DNA from: Verrucomicrobiia bacterium
GTDB lineage: Bacteria; Verrucomicrobiota; Verrucomicrobiia; JABWAM01
DNA: 50,868 bases
Assembly (NCBI GenBank): GCA_028687435.1
Contig: JAQUAF010000042.1
Span: forward strand, 1 to 50,868
Reading direction: 5' to 3'
The translations under genes and the position numbers were made by a program. Each line of letters opens with the position of its first letter. Position 1 is the first letter of the stretch. Shown one piece after another: positions 16,947-26,373 of this stretch. The notes under the pieces were generated by a model, which saw nothing but the letters and a program-made list of their open reading frames with translations, was not told the origin of the DNA and did no database searches.

Positions 16947-18361
16947 TGTCCGGCCCTTCTTTTGACGAGAGTTGTTTTCCCAAGATGGATCGGCCCATCA
17001 CAAGAGGTAAATTGCAGCCCTTCAATGGAACTGAGATCCATGACAAAGGCCGGGATCTTCAATTCCACCCATTTCCCGCCGTCCGGGATCTCCCCCATCC
17101 AATAAAGGGCGGTATTGCCTCCGCGAAAAATAAATTTTTTAATCCTTCCATTCTCCATAATGTCTTTTCCGTAAAACACGCGGTGTTCACGTTTGTCCTT
17201 GGAAAAAAACTGGATCGTCAGTTCGCCCGGAGGGGACTTTGGATCCACATACGCTTCCTGGACAATCATATCCAAAATCCCCGTCATGACAGCGCCTTTG
17301 CCAAACCGGATCGTCAGCGCATTTGCCCCCTTGCCGCCAGGTGTGGAATATGCGGGTCTTCCCGCAATTTCCGTCCAATCCAGTCTTTCAATCCCCATGT
17401 TGTCCGGCCCCAGCGAGACAAGGACGACGCGCCCTGGTTTCAATGCAACGCGTTTTATCTTGTAGAATCTGTTTTCCGGACCATTTTCCTTTCTGGTCTG
17501 CCATTCCAAGGGCAAGGCGTCATAATCCTTCTTCAAACGTTCCCTGGAAAGCGTGAACACGGTATGCAGCATGTCGGCCACCAGTTTTGCGCCGACAGTT
17601 GGAGCGGCAGATCCGGCCTTGTATCGTTTCACATCGTCGTTTGCGCGCATGGCATCCGTCATCGGCCCGGCCAGCGGCTTGATCTCCTCGGAACCCGCAA
17701 GAGTCGCTTTGCAAAGGGTTTGCGCCGCCGTCTCTCCATCCTCCCCAAGAAGCCTTGGAACATATCCTTCAATTTTCTCATTGTACGGGTTGTAAGGTAT
17801 CGTTTCAGCGTCGTGTTCCTCGCCATCGATCGGAACCGCATGCTGGGGACAGGTCACATCCTCAAGATAATGAGCCAGAGTGCCGGCAAATTTGATTCCT
17901 TCCAAAATATTTCCATTGTTCAGCTCGGACAGCGCCTTCCTGAACACCGGCTTGATGTAGATGGGAAGATAGGGACATTTATGACCTTGCCCATAGATGT
18001 ACTTGCCAGTCTCGGGATCGCGATCGTAGTAGTAAAGAGCCCGCCGGTCGGGAAATTCCTCGGGAAGCCGCCAAGCCATGAACGCCTTGTTCCATTTGAA
18101 GCTTTTTTGCATGTCCGGATCCCAGCAATAAGTCCTGACAAACCACTCCTCAAGGCTTCTCTCCGCCTCAACCTTTTTCCAGAGATTCGCCTGGTCGCAA
18201 ATGATCACCGTGGAAAGGATCTCCCTTTCCCAATCGGGCAGGGCATTGATGGCCGCGAAACTGATCTCCGAATGCGGCCCCCATGCACGAAGCTTTCCGC
18301 ATGCCATCATGAACATTGAAATTGCCAGCAAAATGGAAACGGCTTTCTTTTCAGCTTTCAT
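16943..18361 (-). CDS. S1/P1-nuclease / phospholipase-C-like secreted protein
   Basis: 472 residues with a signal peptide (SILLAISMFMMACGKLRA). Cleavage after LRA would leave Trp as the first mature residue, as in zinc-dependent phospholipase C and S1/P1 nucleases, whose first Trp binds zinc. WGPHSE and later AHYLEDVTCPQHA (His-x3-Asp-...-His, compare HFxxDxxQPLH) supply further zinc-ligand candidates. This domain spans about 26-270; residues ~300-470 form a second, beta-rich domain without a clear family. Activity may be phospholipase, nuclease or something else. It follows the pseudopilin gene by 53 bp and overlaps the CBM9 gene (ATGA), so it is part of the five-gene operon. Confidence 0.72.
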   Translation of the reverse strand: MKAEKKAVSILLAISMFMMACGKLRAWGPHSEISFAAINALPDWEREILSTVIICDQANLWKKVEAERSLEEWFVRTYCWDPDMQKSFKWNKAFMAWRLPEEFPDRRALYYYDRDPETGKYIYGQGHKCPYLPIYIKPVFRKALSELNNGNILEGIKFAGTLAHYLEDVTCPQHAVPIDGEEHDAETIPYNPYNEKIEGYVPRLLGEDGETAAQTLCKATLAGSEEIKPLAGPMTDAMRANDDVKRYKAGSAAPTVGAKLVADMLHTVFTLSRERLKKDYDALPLEWQTRKENGPENRFYKIKRVALKPGRVVLVSLGPDNMGIERLDWTEIAGRPAYSTPGGKGANALTIRFGKGAVMTGILDMIVQEAYVDPKSPPGELTIQFFSKDKREHRVFYGKDIMENGRIKKFIFRGGNTALYWMGEIPDGGKWVELKIPAFVMDLSSIEGLQFTSCDGPIHLGKTTLVKRRAGQ

Positions 18362-18414
18362 ATCTTTCGATTTCCCCCCCCGGAAAACATTTCACCCGCA
18401 TTCAAAACAGCCAA

Positions 18415-19116
18415 TCAGTCGCTGATGTGCCACCAGAGCGGGATTGTCGTTGAGTTGTATGGCATGGCGCTTACATGCCCATCGACAAAAAGAAAATTGG
18501 GAATGCCATTGTGATAGGGATAAATGTGGGTCGTGCCGAAGGATCGGACCCCCACTCCCCAGTCCGAAAACCTTGCGGCCCCCCTCAATCCGTCGATGCC
18601 TTCGGAAAGCAGAATCACATTGGCGGCGCTTCTTGTAATCATGGGGAGACTGACGAATTCAGGAGTCTCAGGCCATCCGGGACCTTCCACTCCCGCCTTC
18701 TTTTCAATGCAGCAATTCATGGCATAGGAACGCAGATCCGGGACAAGGGCGCCTCCATACGCAAGCCTGTCCGAAGCCGCGGGGCAACAGAATATCTTGG
18801 AGTTATTCTTCGTGTATCCGTTGTTGTAAAGGCTTTGATACCAGTTCGGCCCGCCATAATAGTACATCGGATAGTTGCCACTGTAGTCTCCGATGTAGAT
18901 TTCAAAGGCAAGCCCGAGTTGCTTGAGATTATTCATACACTCGACACGCTTGACCTCTTCCCTTGCCGCCCGAAGGGCGGGAAAGAGCAAGGCAAACAAC
19001 AGGGACATGATTGCCATCACAACAAGCAACTCAAAAAGCGTGAAACACCGGCGCTCTCCCGTTCCACGGCGCTTATGCCCGGATCTGCGTATTGGAATGG
19101 CGGATTTCATGGTCAT
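18415..19116 (-). CDS. Type II secretion-type pseudopilin with DG motif
   Basis: Membrane-anchored pseudopilin (233 residues). A basic leader (RRGTGERR) is followed by the prepilin peptidase/methylation site [20 protein letters not shown] with Glu at position +5 relative to Phe, a hydrophobic helix, and NNLKQLGLA. It ends with [17 protein letters not shown], the DG motif seen in large pseudopilin families of Lentisphaerota and Planctomycetota. Two in-frame ATGs lie close together (19116, 19110). The start overlaps the transporter stop by 4 bp (ATGA). Its place in a sugar operon suggests a role in surface display or uptake, but this is inference. Confidence 0.85.
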   Translation of the reverse strand: MTMKSAIPIRRSGHKRRGTGERRCFTLFELLVVMAIMSLLFALLFPALRAAREEVKRVECMNNLKQLGLAFEIYIGDYSGNYPMYYYGGPNWYQSLYNNGYTKNNSKIFCCPAASDRLAYGGALVPDLRSYAMNCCIEKKAGVEGPGWPETPEFVSLPMITRSAANVILLSEGIDGLRGAARFSDWGVGVRSFGTTHIYPYHNGIPNFLFVDGHVSAMPYNSTTIPLWWHISD

Positions 19117-20567
19117 TGATAGGCTGGGGCTTGGGCGGGGAGTCCTGGCAGGGGCGGATGATAGAGTTCATCGCCTCCGTATTTTTTCCAACTGCGATAA
19201 AGCAGGATCGCGCAAATCAGGGCGCCCAATTGGAAAAACCACATCCAGATCGGAATAAAGCGATAGGCAAAATCGCCATCCACGCATCGCGCCTTCACAA
19301 AATCCAAAAATACGCCGGCCACGATCCCTCCCAGCGTCGTGGTCGAATTTCGGAACAACGCATTGGCGCCGCAAAACTGTCCATACCTTTCCCTGGGAAA
19401 AATGCGCATCAGGAGCGGCGGATCGCCAATCCCGATGAATGCGAGAACCGGGCTGGCAATGATCGTTATTCCCAAAAGGATGAGAAAGGCCGTGTTTGGA
19501 GCCGGACTGTGGAAAAGCCAGATCGCATTAAGGGGGGTCACCATCAACACCGCAGCAAACAGGCCGATCACCACCACGCGGATGGGATGATAACGGTCCG
19601 CCAGCCACCCGGACAACAGGATCATCACCCCGCCGGCAATGCTGGCGGCGCCGCTGACAATCCCGATCTCCTTCAATCCCAAGCCAAGCGATTGATGCCA
19701 GAAAACCGTGAACATCAGAATCGTTCCTGAACATGCGACACAAGTATTCATCAAAAACAGATACCAGTAGTGCGGCAAACAATAACATTCGCGGACAAAG
19801 GTGACAAGCCCTCCCCAAACATCCTTCCGGTTCCCGATATTCTCCGGCGGGGGCGGATACTCCCCTTCCCTGACCTTGAAACACATCAGGCCGAACCCAA
19901 ACAGGTAAAGCAACGCGGCCGCCACAAAAATCTCGCGGAAATGCGTCTCCGCATATCTGAAGACAAAAAATGAATAAAACGCGCCCGTGCCGGTCCCCAC
20001 CACCCTGAACAGGGACATGAAACGGGCAAGAAAACATTCCGGCACCACATCATTGAAAAGATACCAGTAAACAGCTCCCACAAAGTTGTTGAAAAACGCA
20101 AATCCAACCATCAGAACGCCAATGGTCACGATGCCGACTGACGCCTCTGTCACATGACCATGGCAGGGCAGCATCGCATAAAGCCCTTTGGCAATCCGGT
20201 CATGGAAACCAAACCCGCACAGAAAGACAACCAGCATCGGAGCGGTGAACAAAATAAAGGGAATCCGCCGTCCAAGCCGGCTCCGGTAACGATCGCTCCA
20301 GAAACTGACCCATACGCCCACCGTTGAATACAGGATTCCCGGCAGGACAACCACAATGAGGCTGATCGCAACATTTGAGGCATTCAGGGATTTCAAGCTG
20401 AGAGGAATGATGCTGGGCACCACGGTCTCCATCAGGGTGAAACAAAAATCCCCCCACAACATCCAGGCAAACAAGGCGGCCAATCCCGCTTTGGTATAAC
20501 GGAGAGAGCCGACGGAATACCGGGGCGCCGCCGGATGAGACAGGGCGTCACTCTCGTTTCTTTTCAT
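19113..20567 (-). CDS. GPH-like major facilitator sugar transporter
   Basis: Inner-membrane transporter of 484 residues with about 12 hydrophobic segments. [16 protein letters not shown] (residues ~90-105) corresponds to the loop 2-3 motif of glycoside-pentoside-hexuronide symporters and related MFS members; a second half begins after the loop near residue 245. The probable substrate is a sugar or oligosaccharide released by the secreted enzymes of the operon. It overlaps both neighbours by 4 bp (ATGA), showing translational coupling. Confidence 0.87.
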   Translation of the reverse strand: MKRNESDALSHPAAPRYSVGSLRYTKAGLAALFAWMLWGDFCFTLMETVVPSIIPLSLKSLNASNVAISLIVVVLPGILYSTVGVWVSFWSDRYRSRLGRRIPFILFTAPMLVVFLCGFGFHDRIAKGLYAMLPCHGHVTEASVGIVTIGVLMVGFAFFNNFVGAVYWYLFNDVVPECFLARFMSLFRVVGTGTGAFYSFFVFRYAETHFREIFVAAALLYLFGFGLMCFKVREGEYPPPPENIGNRKDVWGGLVTFVRECYCLPHYWYLFLMNTCVACSGTILMFTVFWHQSLGLGLKEIGIVSGAASIAGGVMILLSGWLADRYHPIRVVVIGLFAAVLMVTPLNAIWLFHSPAPNTAFLILLGITIIASPVLAFIGIGDPPLLMRIFPRERYGQFCGANALFRNSTTTLGGIVAGVFLDFVKARCVDGDFAYRFIPIWMWFFQLGALICAILLYRSWKKYGGDELYHPPLPGLPAQAPAYQ

Positions 20568-23212
20568 GGTTGGGCCTGATGCAAAAGCCTTCCGGTTTCC
20601 TCGATCAATTCCGCCATCTTCGCCCTTTTCGCGATCAATACCGAGGGATTCCCGGAATACTTCGTCAGGGAGGAGAAGAGTTCCGTCATGGCAAGTTCCT
20701 TTTCCCCTCCGGCAACCGGAGTTCCCCCAACTCCCCGTTTTTTCAACTCCTCCAGCCGCGTTCCGAGCAGATGCAGATATTCATAGTCCTCGATCCCATC
20801 CCGGATGTTTTCCATCCGTATGGAGGGAATCGGCGTTCCGTCCGGCCCAGGGTAGAGTTGATAACCGTCGGCATTCGCGGTCGGATAGGTCATGGGATTC
20901 CACGCCCCCTCCGGCCAGTTGCGATTTCCGTCTTCAATGGCATAACCGCTCCAACAATTCGACCCCCATGAAAAAATGCCGTTGATTTTGTGTTTGTAAG
21001 CCATCCAGAATTCGATCCGATGATTGATCGCCGGTTCGTCAAGGTACCAGTTGGGATAGGGCGCTTTTGATCCAATGTTGTTGCACCACCAGATCTTGTC
21101 CCCCTGCCGTTGCCTTTCCGCGGCCCAATCCTTCACCTGGTCGTAGTCGCTCAGGTTGAAAGTCCAGATTTCATTGTGCCCGACAAGCTTGTTGAGCAAT
21201 TCCACATGAGATTCGGAAGAGCCTTCCTTCAGCATCCCCAAGTGCATGGGCGCCACGCGTTTCAATTCCGGCGCCGCCGCCTTGATCATATCCGCGACTT
21301 TGATGTAATATTTGATGTCTTTATAATACGGCTCGTCGATGAGCCAGCAAAAGGCGTCCTTGATCCAGCCCTTGGCCTTGAGATGGGCGCTGCATCGTTT
21401 CAGGATCGCAGGCATTTTTTCGAAATATCTGTTCGCGCCTTCCATCCCGATCCCCTGGTCAAGGGCATTGCAATAACCATGATTGAAAAATTCGATGTCG
21501 CCATTAATCCCAAAAGCCCCCATCCCTTTCTCAAAAAAACGGGATAGATTTTCATCCAAAGCGGCGAAGTCTGGATTCTCCGCATTCCAAGAGACACCCC
21601 AGTTGGCGCAGAGGCCGGGGCCGATCCTGTAACGCAGCAGTTCGGCGGCATAACTCCTAAACAGTTCCATCCGGCTTTTGCCCGGACGTTCCTTCAATTG
21701 CCATGGATAGAGATTGGAAAAAACATCCAGACTGTTCCTGTCCGGCAGGGCAAAATCATAAACACGCAATTTGACTTCAATCTGGGCGATCAAGGCATCC
21801 TTGGATTTGACCAGAATCCTGCCCTGGTAATCGCCCGGCGCGGCATTTTTGGGAATATGGTATGTCAACCAATAGGGGCGGACATTCACTTTGCCCATGG
21901 AAAAATCCTTCATCCCAGGCGGCAGCAAGGGATCGGGCCAATAACCCACATGGCTGGTGGCATAATTGGGATGTCTTGTCTCCACATAAGCAACCCTCCT
22001 GATCTCAAGATTCTCCCTGCCTATGGCAGCCCCTGATTTCCCTGTCAGATTGCCCCCCTCAAAAGCGACGCTCCCCGGATCATTTTCAAAAAAAGGGATG
22101 ATGACCGCTTGAAATCCCTCGTATTCGTTTTTCGCAGCTGAAATCCTCACCTCATTGCCGGTGTCCCCCTCAAACGGCCTGTCCGGCAGGATCTTTTCCA
22201 GCGTGGATGCCAGGCCGACCGCGCAATCCGGGCTCTTCCCCTTCGGTCCGGATGGAAAAAAACGTCCATAGTCAGCCAACGAAACCTTGAATGCCTGCAG
22301 CCGTTTCTCAAAAAAATCCATTTCATCGGAAAGACGTTTCCATTCCAGATCGGAGTTGACCTGCCCGGTCGGAGCCAAACCGGCAGCCCTGATTTGAACC
22401 GCCTGCTTCCGTATCCGCTCAAAACATTCCCTGCCATTCGGGGGGAGTTCGGGAAGCGACTTCTCCATGGCGCTGAATGCTTCGCCAAGCCGTCCGGCTT
22501 TCCCCTTGAAATATGAGGCGTAGCGCGGAGCAAAGTTGATGCAAAGTCCGTCTATTCCCCCAAATTTTTCCGGCGAGTGAAATGATCCGCCTGTCTGCGC
22601 CCAACAGGAATTTTCCGCGAGTCTCTTTTCTTCGCGACAGAAGTTTCCGCGCCAGCAACTCCCAATCCCCGGACGTATCGTGAAGAAGTCAAAAGGAATC
22701 ATCATCTCCGCGCTCCAGAAATCCTTGTCCTGGAAACTGGCTGCGTTCCAACGATCGTCCGATGTGAACTCATAATTTTGCACGCATTGCTTCGTCCCAA
22801 CCGCATTGACAAGAAATTGGCTGTAGGCGCGTCCATTGCCCTCGGGATCCAAAAACACCTCCACACAATCGTCATGATGAACCTTTTCGCGCAACGCGTC
22901 CTTCACCCGGGCCATGACCTTGTCCATTCGCGATTCATGGCATTTGAAGCCGACATAAATGGCTTTTTCGTCAAAACAAAGATACACCTCTGTCTTCTCC
23001 CTGGCCGGAGCAAGGACTTTGGTGTCTTCTCCGGCATTGGGAACGAGTTGTTCTATCTTTGCTGCGCCCTGCCAGCATGGATCATCCAGCCTGCCATCAA
23101 CAGCCGGTGGAGTTTGAGCCCTTGCCGCCGTCATCCGCCTGGGTTCTCCGGCCAGGCATGACGTGACGGCCACAACACCGGCAATGACAAGGAATCGAAG
23201 ATGTGTTTTCAT
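20564..23212 (-). CDS. DUF4091/GH123-like glycosidase lipoprotein with CBM9 domain
   Basis: Large exported protein (882 residues from ATG 23212; a TTG at 23230 is in frame). The N-terminus has a hydrophobic stretch ending VTSC, a lipobox-like site, so it is probably a lipoprotein. Residues ~30-230 form a CBM9-like domain (AVDGRLDDPCWQGAA, DDCVEVFLDPEGN, FWSAEMMIPFDFF). Residues ~320-870 match the DUF4091 / GH123-like architecture: IPFFENDPGS-type beta domain, then a TIM barrel with FCWLIDEPYYKD (Asp-Glu pair likely catalytic) and the end motif IPSIRMENIRDGIEDYEYL. Substrate unknown; GH123 members act on N-acetylgalactosaminides. First gene of the operon, with a ~240-nt conserved leader. Confidence 0.82.
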   Translation of the reverse strand: MKTHLRFLVIAGVVAVTSCLAGEPRRMTAARAQTPPAVDGRLDDPCWQGAAKIEQLVPNAGEDTKVLAPAREKTEVYLCFDEKAIYVGFKCHESRMDKVMARVKDALREKVHHDDCVEVFLDPEGNGRAYSQFLVNAVGTKQCVQNYEFTSDDRWNAASFQDKDFWSAEMMIPFDFFTIRPGIGSCWRGNFCREEKRLAENSCWAQTGGSFHSPEKFGGIDGLCINFAPRYASYFKGKAGRLGEAFSAMEKSLPELPPNGRECFERIRKQAVQIRAAGLAPTGQVNSDLEWKRLSDEMDFFEKRLQAFKVSLADYGRFFPSGPKGKSPDCAVGLASTLEKILPDRPFEGDTGNEVRISAAKNEYEGFQAVIIPFFENDPGSVAFEGGNLTGKSGAAIGRENLEIRRVAYVETRHPNYATSHVGYWPDPLLPPGMKDFSMGKVNVRPYWLTYHIPKNAAPGDYQGRILVKSKDALIAQIEVKLRVYDFALPDRNSLDVFSNLYPWQLKERPGKSRMELFRSYAAELLRYRIGPGLCANWGVSWNAENPDFAALDENLSRFFEKGMGAFGINGDIEFFNHGYCNALDQGIGMEGANRYFEKMPAILKRCSAHLKAKGWIKDAFCWLIDEPYYKDIKYYIKVADMIKAAAPELKRVAPMHLGMLKEGSSESHVELLNKLVGHNEIWTFNLSDYDQVKDWAAERQRQGDKIWWCNNIGSKAPYPNWYLDEPAINHRIEFWMAYKHKINGIFSWGSNCWSGYAIEDGNRNWPEGAWNPMTYPTANADGYQLYPGPDGTPIPSIRMENIRDGIEDYEYLHLLGTRLEELKKRGVGGTPVAGGEKELAMTELFSSLTKYSGNPSVLIAKRAKMAELIEETGRLLHQAQP

Positions 23213-23274
23213 AAGAGGAGGTAATTTCAAAACTTTGGAGGTTCTTTCAAAATTCTACGTTTGATGTGATTTTT

Positions 23275-23290
23275 CCTGTCGGTCGATAGG
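23275..23290. promoter_or_regulatory. Palindromic operator-like site, copy 2
   Basis: CCTGTCGGTCGATAGG, identical to the copy at 14500-14515 except for one base of one arm, about 63 bases before the DUF4091 gene start. The surrounding TTTGATGTGATT and GGGTTGGG segments are also shared. Confidence 0.58.
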
Positions 23291-23407
23291 GGTTGGGTTA
23301 AAAACGGGCTGGCAGTTTGAATGTGCACGTCCTTGTCGCGTCCGGACATTGAGATTCAAAACCCATCTCCATCTATGAAAAAACACCAAATGTCATAAAC
23401 AACTCTT

Positions 23408-23432
23408 ACTGTCCGACTTATAGAGGGACAGT
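23408..23432. promoter_or_regulatory. Inverted repeat ACTGTCC-N11-GGACAGT
   Basis: Perfect 7-bp arms (23408-23414, 23426-23432) around an 11-bp AT-rich centre, about 200 bp upstream of the DUF4091 gene and just downstream (on the minus strand) of a TTGACA element at 23457-23452. It sits where a repressor could block this promoter. The copy-1 leader lacks it. Confidence 0.5.
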
Positions 23433-23550
23433 CATGATCCAATTTCATCTTTGTCAACACCGGTCATTCCACGGGATAAAACCAGCCGCGTCTGGCTTCT
23501 CCCGCGGCATGCATGGAAATATGGCCGCCGAAAAAAACAAAAAAACGCCT

Positions 23551-25806
23551 TTACTCAACGGCAAAACTGTATCGATTTGCGCACAGGGGCAAGCCGCAAT
23601 CATCGCGCAATTCGAGATCGGCGCGAAATTCATTGATTTTTTCCGGCACTCTCCAACTGATTTTGCGCAATTCTTGGGCGCAGTCGGCCGGAATTTGGAT
23701 TTCCTGTTCCCACTCGAACGGCTGGTCACTTCCCGAAAAAATCCGAACCGCCGCCCGGCAATGGCTCCAAGGCCGGTGAAAATCGTTCACCACCCAAAGT
23801 CCGGCTGTAAAATCCTCCCCAACTTTCCACCATCGGCGTGAAAACGCGAGATTCAGTTGGAGGGGAGCGTAGGCCTGTTTCACAGCCTCGTAAGATTCCT
23901 TCCGCACGAGATGATAACTGACAATGCTCCAGACGATCGCAGGCCATGGCTCATTGTACTGCCAGAAAATACACCCCCCGCATTTCCCTTTGCGGCGGCG
24001 GAAGTTTTCTATCGCATACTTCAGGCCATACGCCTGCGACTGCTGGCTGGCGGCGACAAATTCGTCAATGGTTCGGAAGTGATGGGCGAGATCCGGATTG
24101 TTGAACGCATACGCCGACGCGTATGGCTTCAATCTTCTAAGAGCGGCAAAGTGTTCTTCCCACCCTTTGCCCGGCGGCCACAGATCCTCGGGCTTCAAAA
24201 AAACCGCCAATTCCCTTGCCGATGGCGGCGCCTGCAAGCCAAATTCACTCACGAAAAGATTCTTATCCAAGCCATAATCCTCAATCGGCGCGGTCTTTGC
24301 CCAAAAAACATCCCAACTATGGTGGTCGCCAATCCGTCCCGCATGAAAGGTCGTGCCGGACACGGGCGTCCAGAGGTGATCCGGCAGATCTTCAGCGCAC
24401 ATTCGCCCCAATTCGTCGAGCAATGTCCTATTGGCCTTGTAATTGAACTCATTGCCGCCGCCCAGCATGGCCAAACTGGCATGATGCCGGACCCGCCGGA
24501 TCGCCTTAAGACATTCGTCAACAGCGGGACGGATAAATGCTTCGGTCTGGGGATAGTTGGTATTGCAAAATGGGAATTCCTGCCAAACCAGAAGGCCCAG
24601 TTCGTCGCAACGATCATAGAATGCGTCCGTTTCGATAAGATGCCAGCCATGCACCCGCAAAGCATTCATGTTCGCTTCTCGCGCAAGATTCAATAATTTG
24701 TCGTAACGCTTCCGGTTGATGAGACCAGGCAGCAGATCCACATTGGTCCAATTTGCTCCACGCAGAAACATCTTCCTGCCATTGAGAACAAAACGCCAGG
24801 GATCAGCCCCTTCCGGAGCTTCGTCATTCGCCACTCTTTGGATCTCCCTCAGTCCGATTCGCGCCTGCCAGACATCCAACGGTTGATCCGGCCGGTCCGC
24901 GTTTGACAACTCAATCTTCAACCAGTGAAGATCCGGACGCCCCAAATCCCACGTCCACCAGAGCTTTGGCGCGGGAATATGCAGTTCGGCGCGTCCGGTA
25001 AAATTACAGGCGTCCGGGGCAAATTTTAATTCCGCCGTTGCGCAAATCTCCTCCATGGCAAAGGTCGCGCCCTTCAAGCTTAGCCTGGCCTGCAGTTTGG
25101 ATTCACGCGGCAACGCCCCCCCCTCAACGGTGAGATCTACGGAAACACAGGCCGAGTCAATCGCGTCGGCCGCATGACCATTCAATTTCGTCCTGACAAG
25201 CACGTTCCCAAGGCGGATTCCCTCGGAAGCAACCAAGTTTACATCGCGCCAAATGCCGGTTGAAATCAATTGCGGGGCGTAATCGATTCCGTAATTGACA
25301 TTGCACTTTCGCCCACCAATCCGGCGCCGGTCGGTTGGCGCAGGCGCCAGGCGCACGGCGATCAAAATCCTTCTGGAATTTTGGACAATCCCGCTGACGT
25401 CAGCCGAAAAAGTGGAAAACATGCCTTCATGATGCCCCAAATGCACCCCATTGGCCCATACATCCGCAATAAAATCCAATCCGTCAAAAACCAAATCCAC
25501 ATTCCGCCGATCCCATGACTCAGGCACGATAACCTTCCTTCGATACCACCATTCATAATCTTGAATCCATTGGGCCTGCAGGTAGTTGCTGCTGTAATAA
25601 GGATCCGGGATCAGACCATGTTTTAGCAAAGTGGAATGAACATCGCCCGGCACATCCGCCAGAATCCAACCAAAGCCGCATGTAACTTGGGGCTCATCGT
25701 AACCAGCCCAATATTCGGGATCATGGAACCCATCCCTCTCGCCTTCGCCCGGCTTGGCCCGCCCCAAAAACCAATTCGATCCGTTCAATGAAATAATCTC
25801 TTTCAT
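23551..25806 (-). CDS. GH2 beta-mannosidase-like glycoside hydrolase
   Basis: Probable cytosolic exo-glycosidase of 751 residues; no signal peptide. Start taken at ATG 25806 because ISLNGSNWFLGRA resembles the family N-terminus; 21 further open codons upstream are unlike the family. Order: sugar-binding jelly-roll (1-180; WWYRRKVIVPESW), Ig-like domain (~180-300), TIM barrel (~300-600) with FLRGANWTNVD and the acid/base Glu in LGGGNEFN, then the nucleophile Glu in FVSEFGLQA, and C-terminal beta domains. WQYNEPWPAIVWS is typical of beta-mannosidases. It would process mannose-containing oligosaccharides taken up by the cell. Confidence 0.9.
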   Translation of the reverse strand: MKEIISLNGSNWFLGRAKPGEGERDGFHDPEYWAGYDEPQVTCGFGWILADVPGDVHSTLLKHGLIPDPYYSSNYLQAQWIQDYEWWYRRKVIVPESWDRRNVDLVFDGLDFIADVWANGVHLGHHEGMFSTFSADVSGIVQNSRRILIAVRLAPAPTDRRRIGGRKCNVNYGIDYAPQLISTGIWRDVNLVASEGIRLGNVLVRTKLNGHAADAIDSACVSVDLTVEGGALPRESKLQARLSLKGATFAMEEICATAELKFAPDACNFTGRAELHIPAPKLWWTWDLGRPDLHWLKIELSNADRPDQPLDVWQARIGLREIQRVANDEAPEGADPWRFVLNGRKMFLRGANWTNVDLLPGLINRKRYDKLLNLAREANMNALRVHGWHLIETDAFYDRCDELGLLVWQEFPFCNTNYPQTEAFIRPAVDECLKAIRRVRHHASLAMLGGGNEFNYKANRTLLDELGRMCAEDLPDHLWTPVSGTTFHAGRIGDHHSWDVFWAKTAPIEDYGLDKNLFVSEFGLQAPPSARELAVFLKPEDLWPPGKGWEEHFAALRRLKPYASAYAFNNPDLAHHFRTIDEFVAASQQSQAYGLKYAIENFRRRKGKCGGCIFWQYNEPWPAIVWSIVSYHLVRKESYEAVKQAYAPLQLNLAFSRRWWKVGEDFTAGLWVVNDFHRPWSHCRAAVRIFSGSDQPFEWEQEIQIPADCAQELRKISWRVPEKINEFRADLELRDDCGLPLCANRYSFAVE

Positions 25807-25949
25807 GAGAAATCGTTTTAAAATTTTTATAAAATTTGACTCATAACGAGCATACTTCATGCAAACCATTTCACAATGGCGAAAAATGCAAAGCAGATGT
25901 CAGATTTTGCAATAGCGGTCGATTGGCGAAGCCATGCGTTTCTTAATTC

Positions 25950-26288
25950 TCACGAAACAGCAGTTCCGGCGGGAGTCCCAATCAAATCATTTTTTCCGGA
26001 TCGGTAAAAAACCTCATCTTCCGGCGTCAGCAGCGGACAAGGCAATACCAGTTCCGTGGGTTCCATGTTGCGCGTCCCGATTCGTTCAAGCAGCATCCGG
26101 GCGGCGCGTTCCCCCATCATGGTAAAATCCGGCTTGGTGGTGGAAAATCGTCCCGTTCCACGTTGCGCTTGCAAGTTGTCAAAACCAACGATGGCCATCT
26201 CACCGGGCACGGACACCCCCTTTTGTCTCAGCCAATCAAAATCGAAGTTCTTCAAAAAAAGAGCCTCTTCAGGTAATCGAACCGTCAA
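25950..26288 (-). pseudogene. C-terminal fragment of a LacI-family regulator
   Basis: The readable part, LRQKGVSVPGEMAIVGFDN followed by FSTTKPDFTMMGERAARMLLE and ELVLPCPLLTPE, is the end of a LacI/GalR sugar-binding domain. The helix-turn-helix, hinge and most of the effector domain are missing; the frame closes with a stop just upstream of the fragment. It sits upstream of the GH2 gene in the same direction and may be what is left of its regulator. Confidence 0.78.
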
Positions 26289-26373
26289 TATTTATTCTTG
26301 ACATTGCGAAAAACATCAAAATAACTCGCCTCCGTCAATTTTCCAGGCCAGATCCGACAACTGCAATTGAGGG

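Larger units (their letters stand above)
23213..23550. other. Leader of the five-gene operon and spacer to the GH2 gene
   Basis: About 340 bp between two minus-strand genes. The part up to about 23460 is similar in blocks to the leader at 14459-14697: TTTTGAAATTACCTC, AATCACATCAAAC, the palindrome, CGACAAGGA, TTGTTTAT and GTGTTGAC. It also holds an exact inverted repeat at 23408-23432. The remaining ~90 bp (to the end of the GH2 gene) show nothing recognisable. Confidence 0.6.

Noticed and set aside
16799..18319. 506-codon open frame on the plus strand
   Set aside because: It lies antisense to the P1/PLC-like gene, which has a signal peptide and family motifs; the plus-strand translation has none.
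23417..23422. TATAAG as -10 element of the five-gene operon promoter
   Set aside because: It is 29 bases from the TTGACA at 23457-23452, too far for one promoter, and no other -35 stands at the right distance.
25911..25926. Third copy of the CCTATCGGTCGATAGG site
   Set aside because: Only 12 of 16 bases match and symmetry is poor; mentioned as a weak candidate, not listed as a feature.
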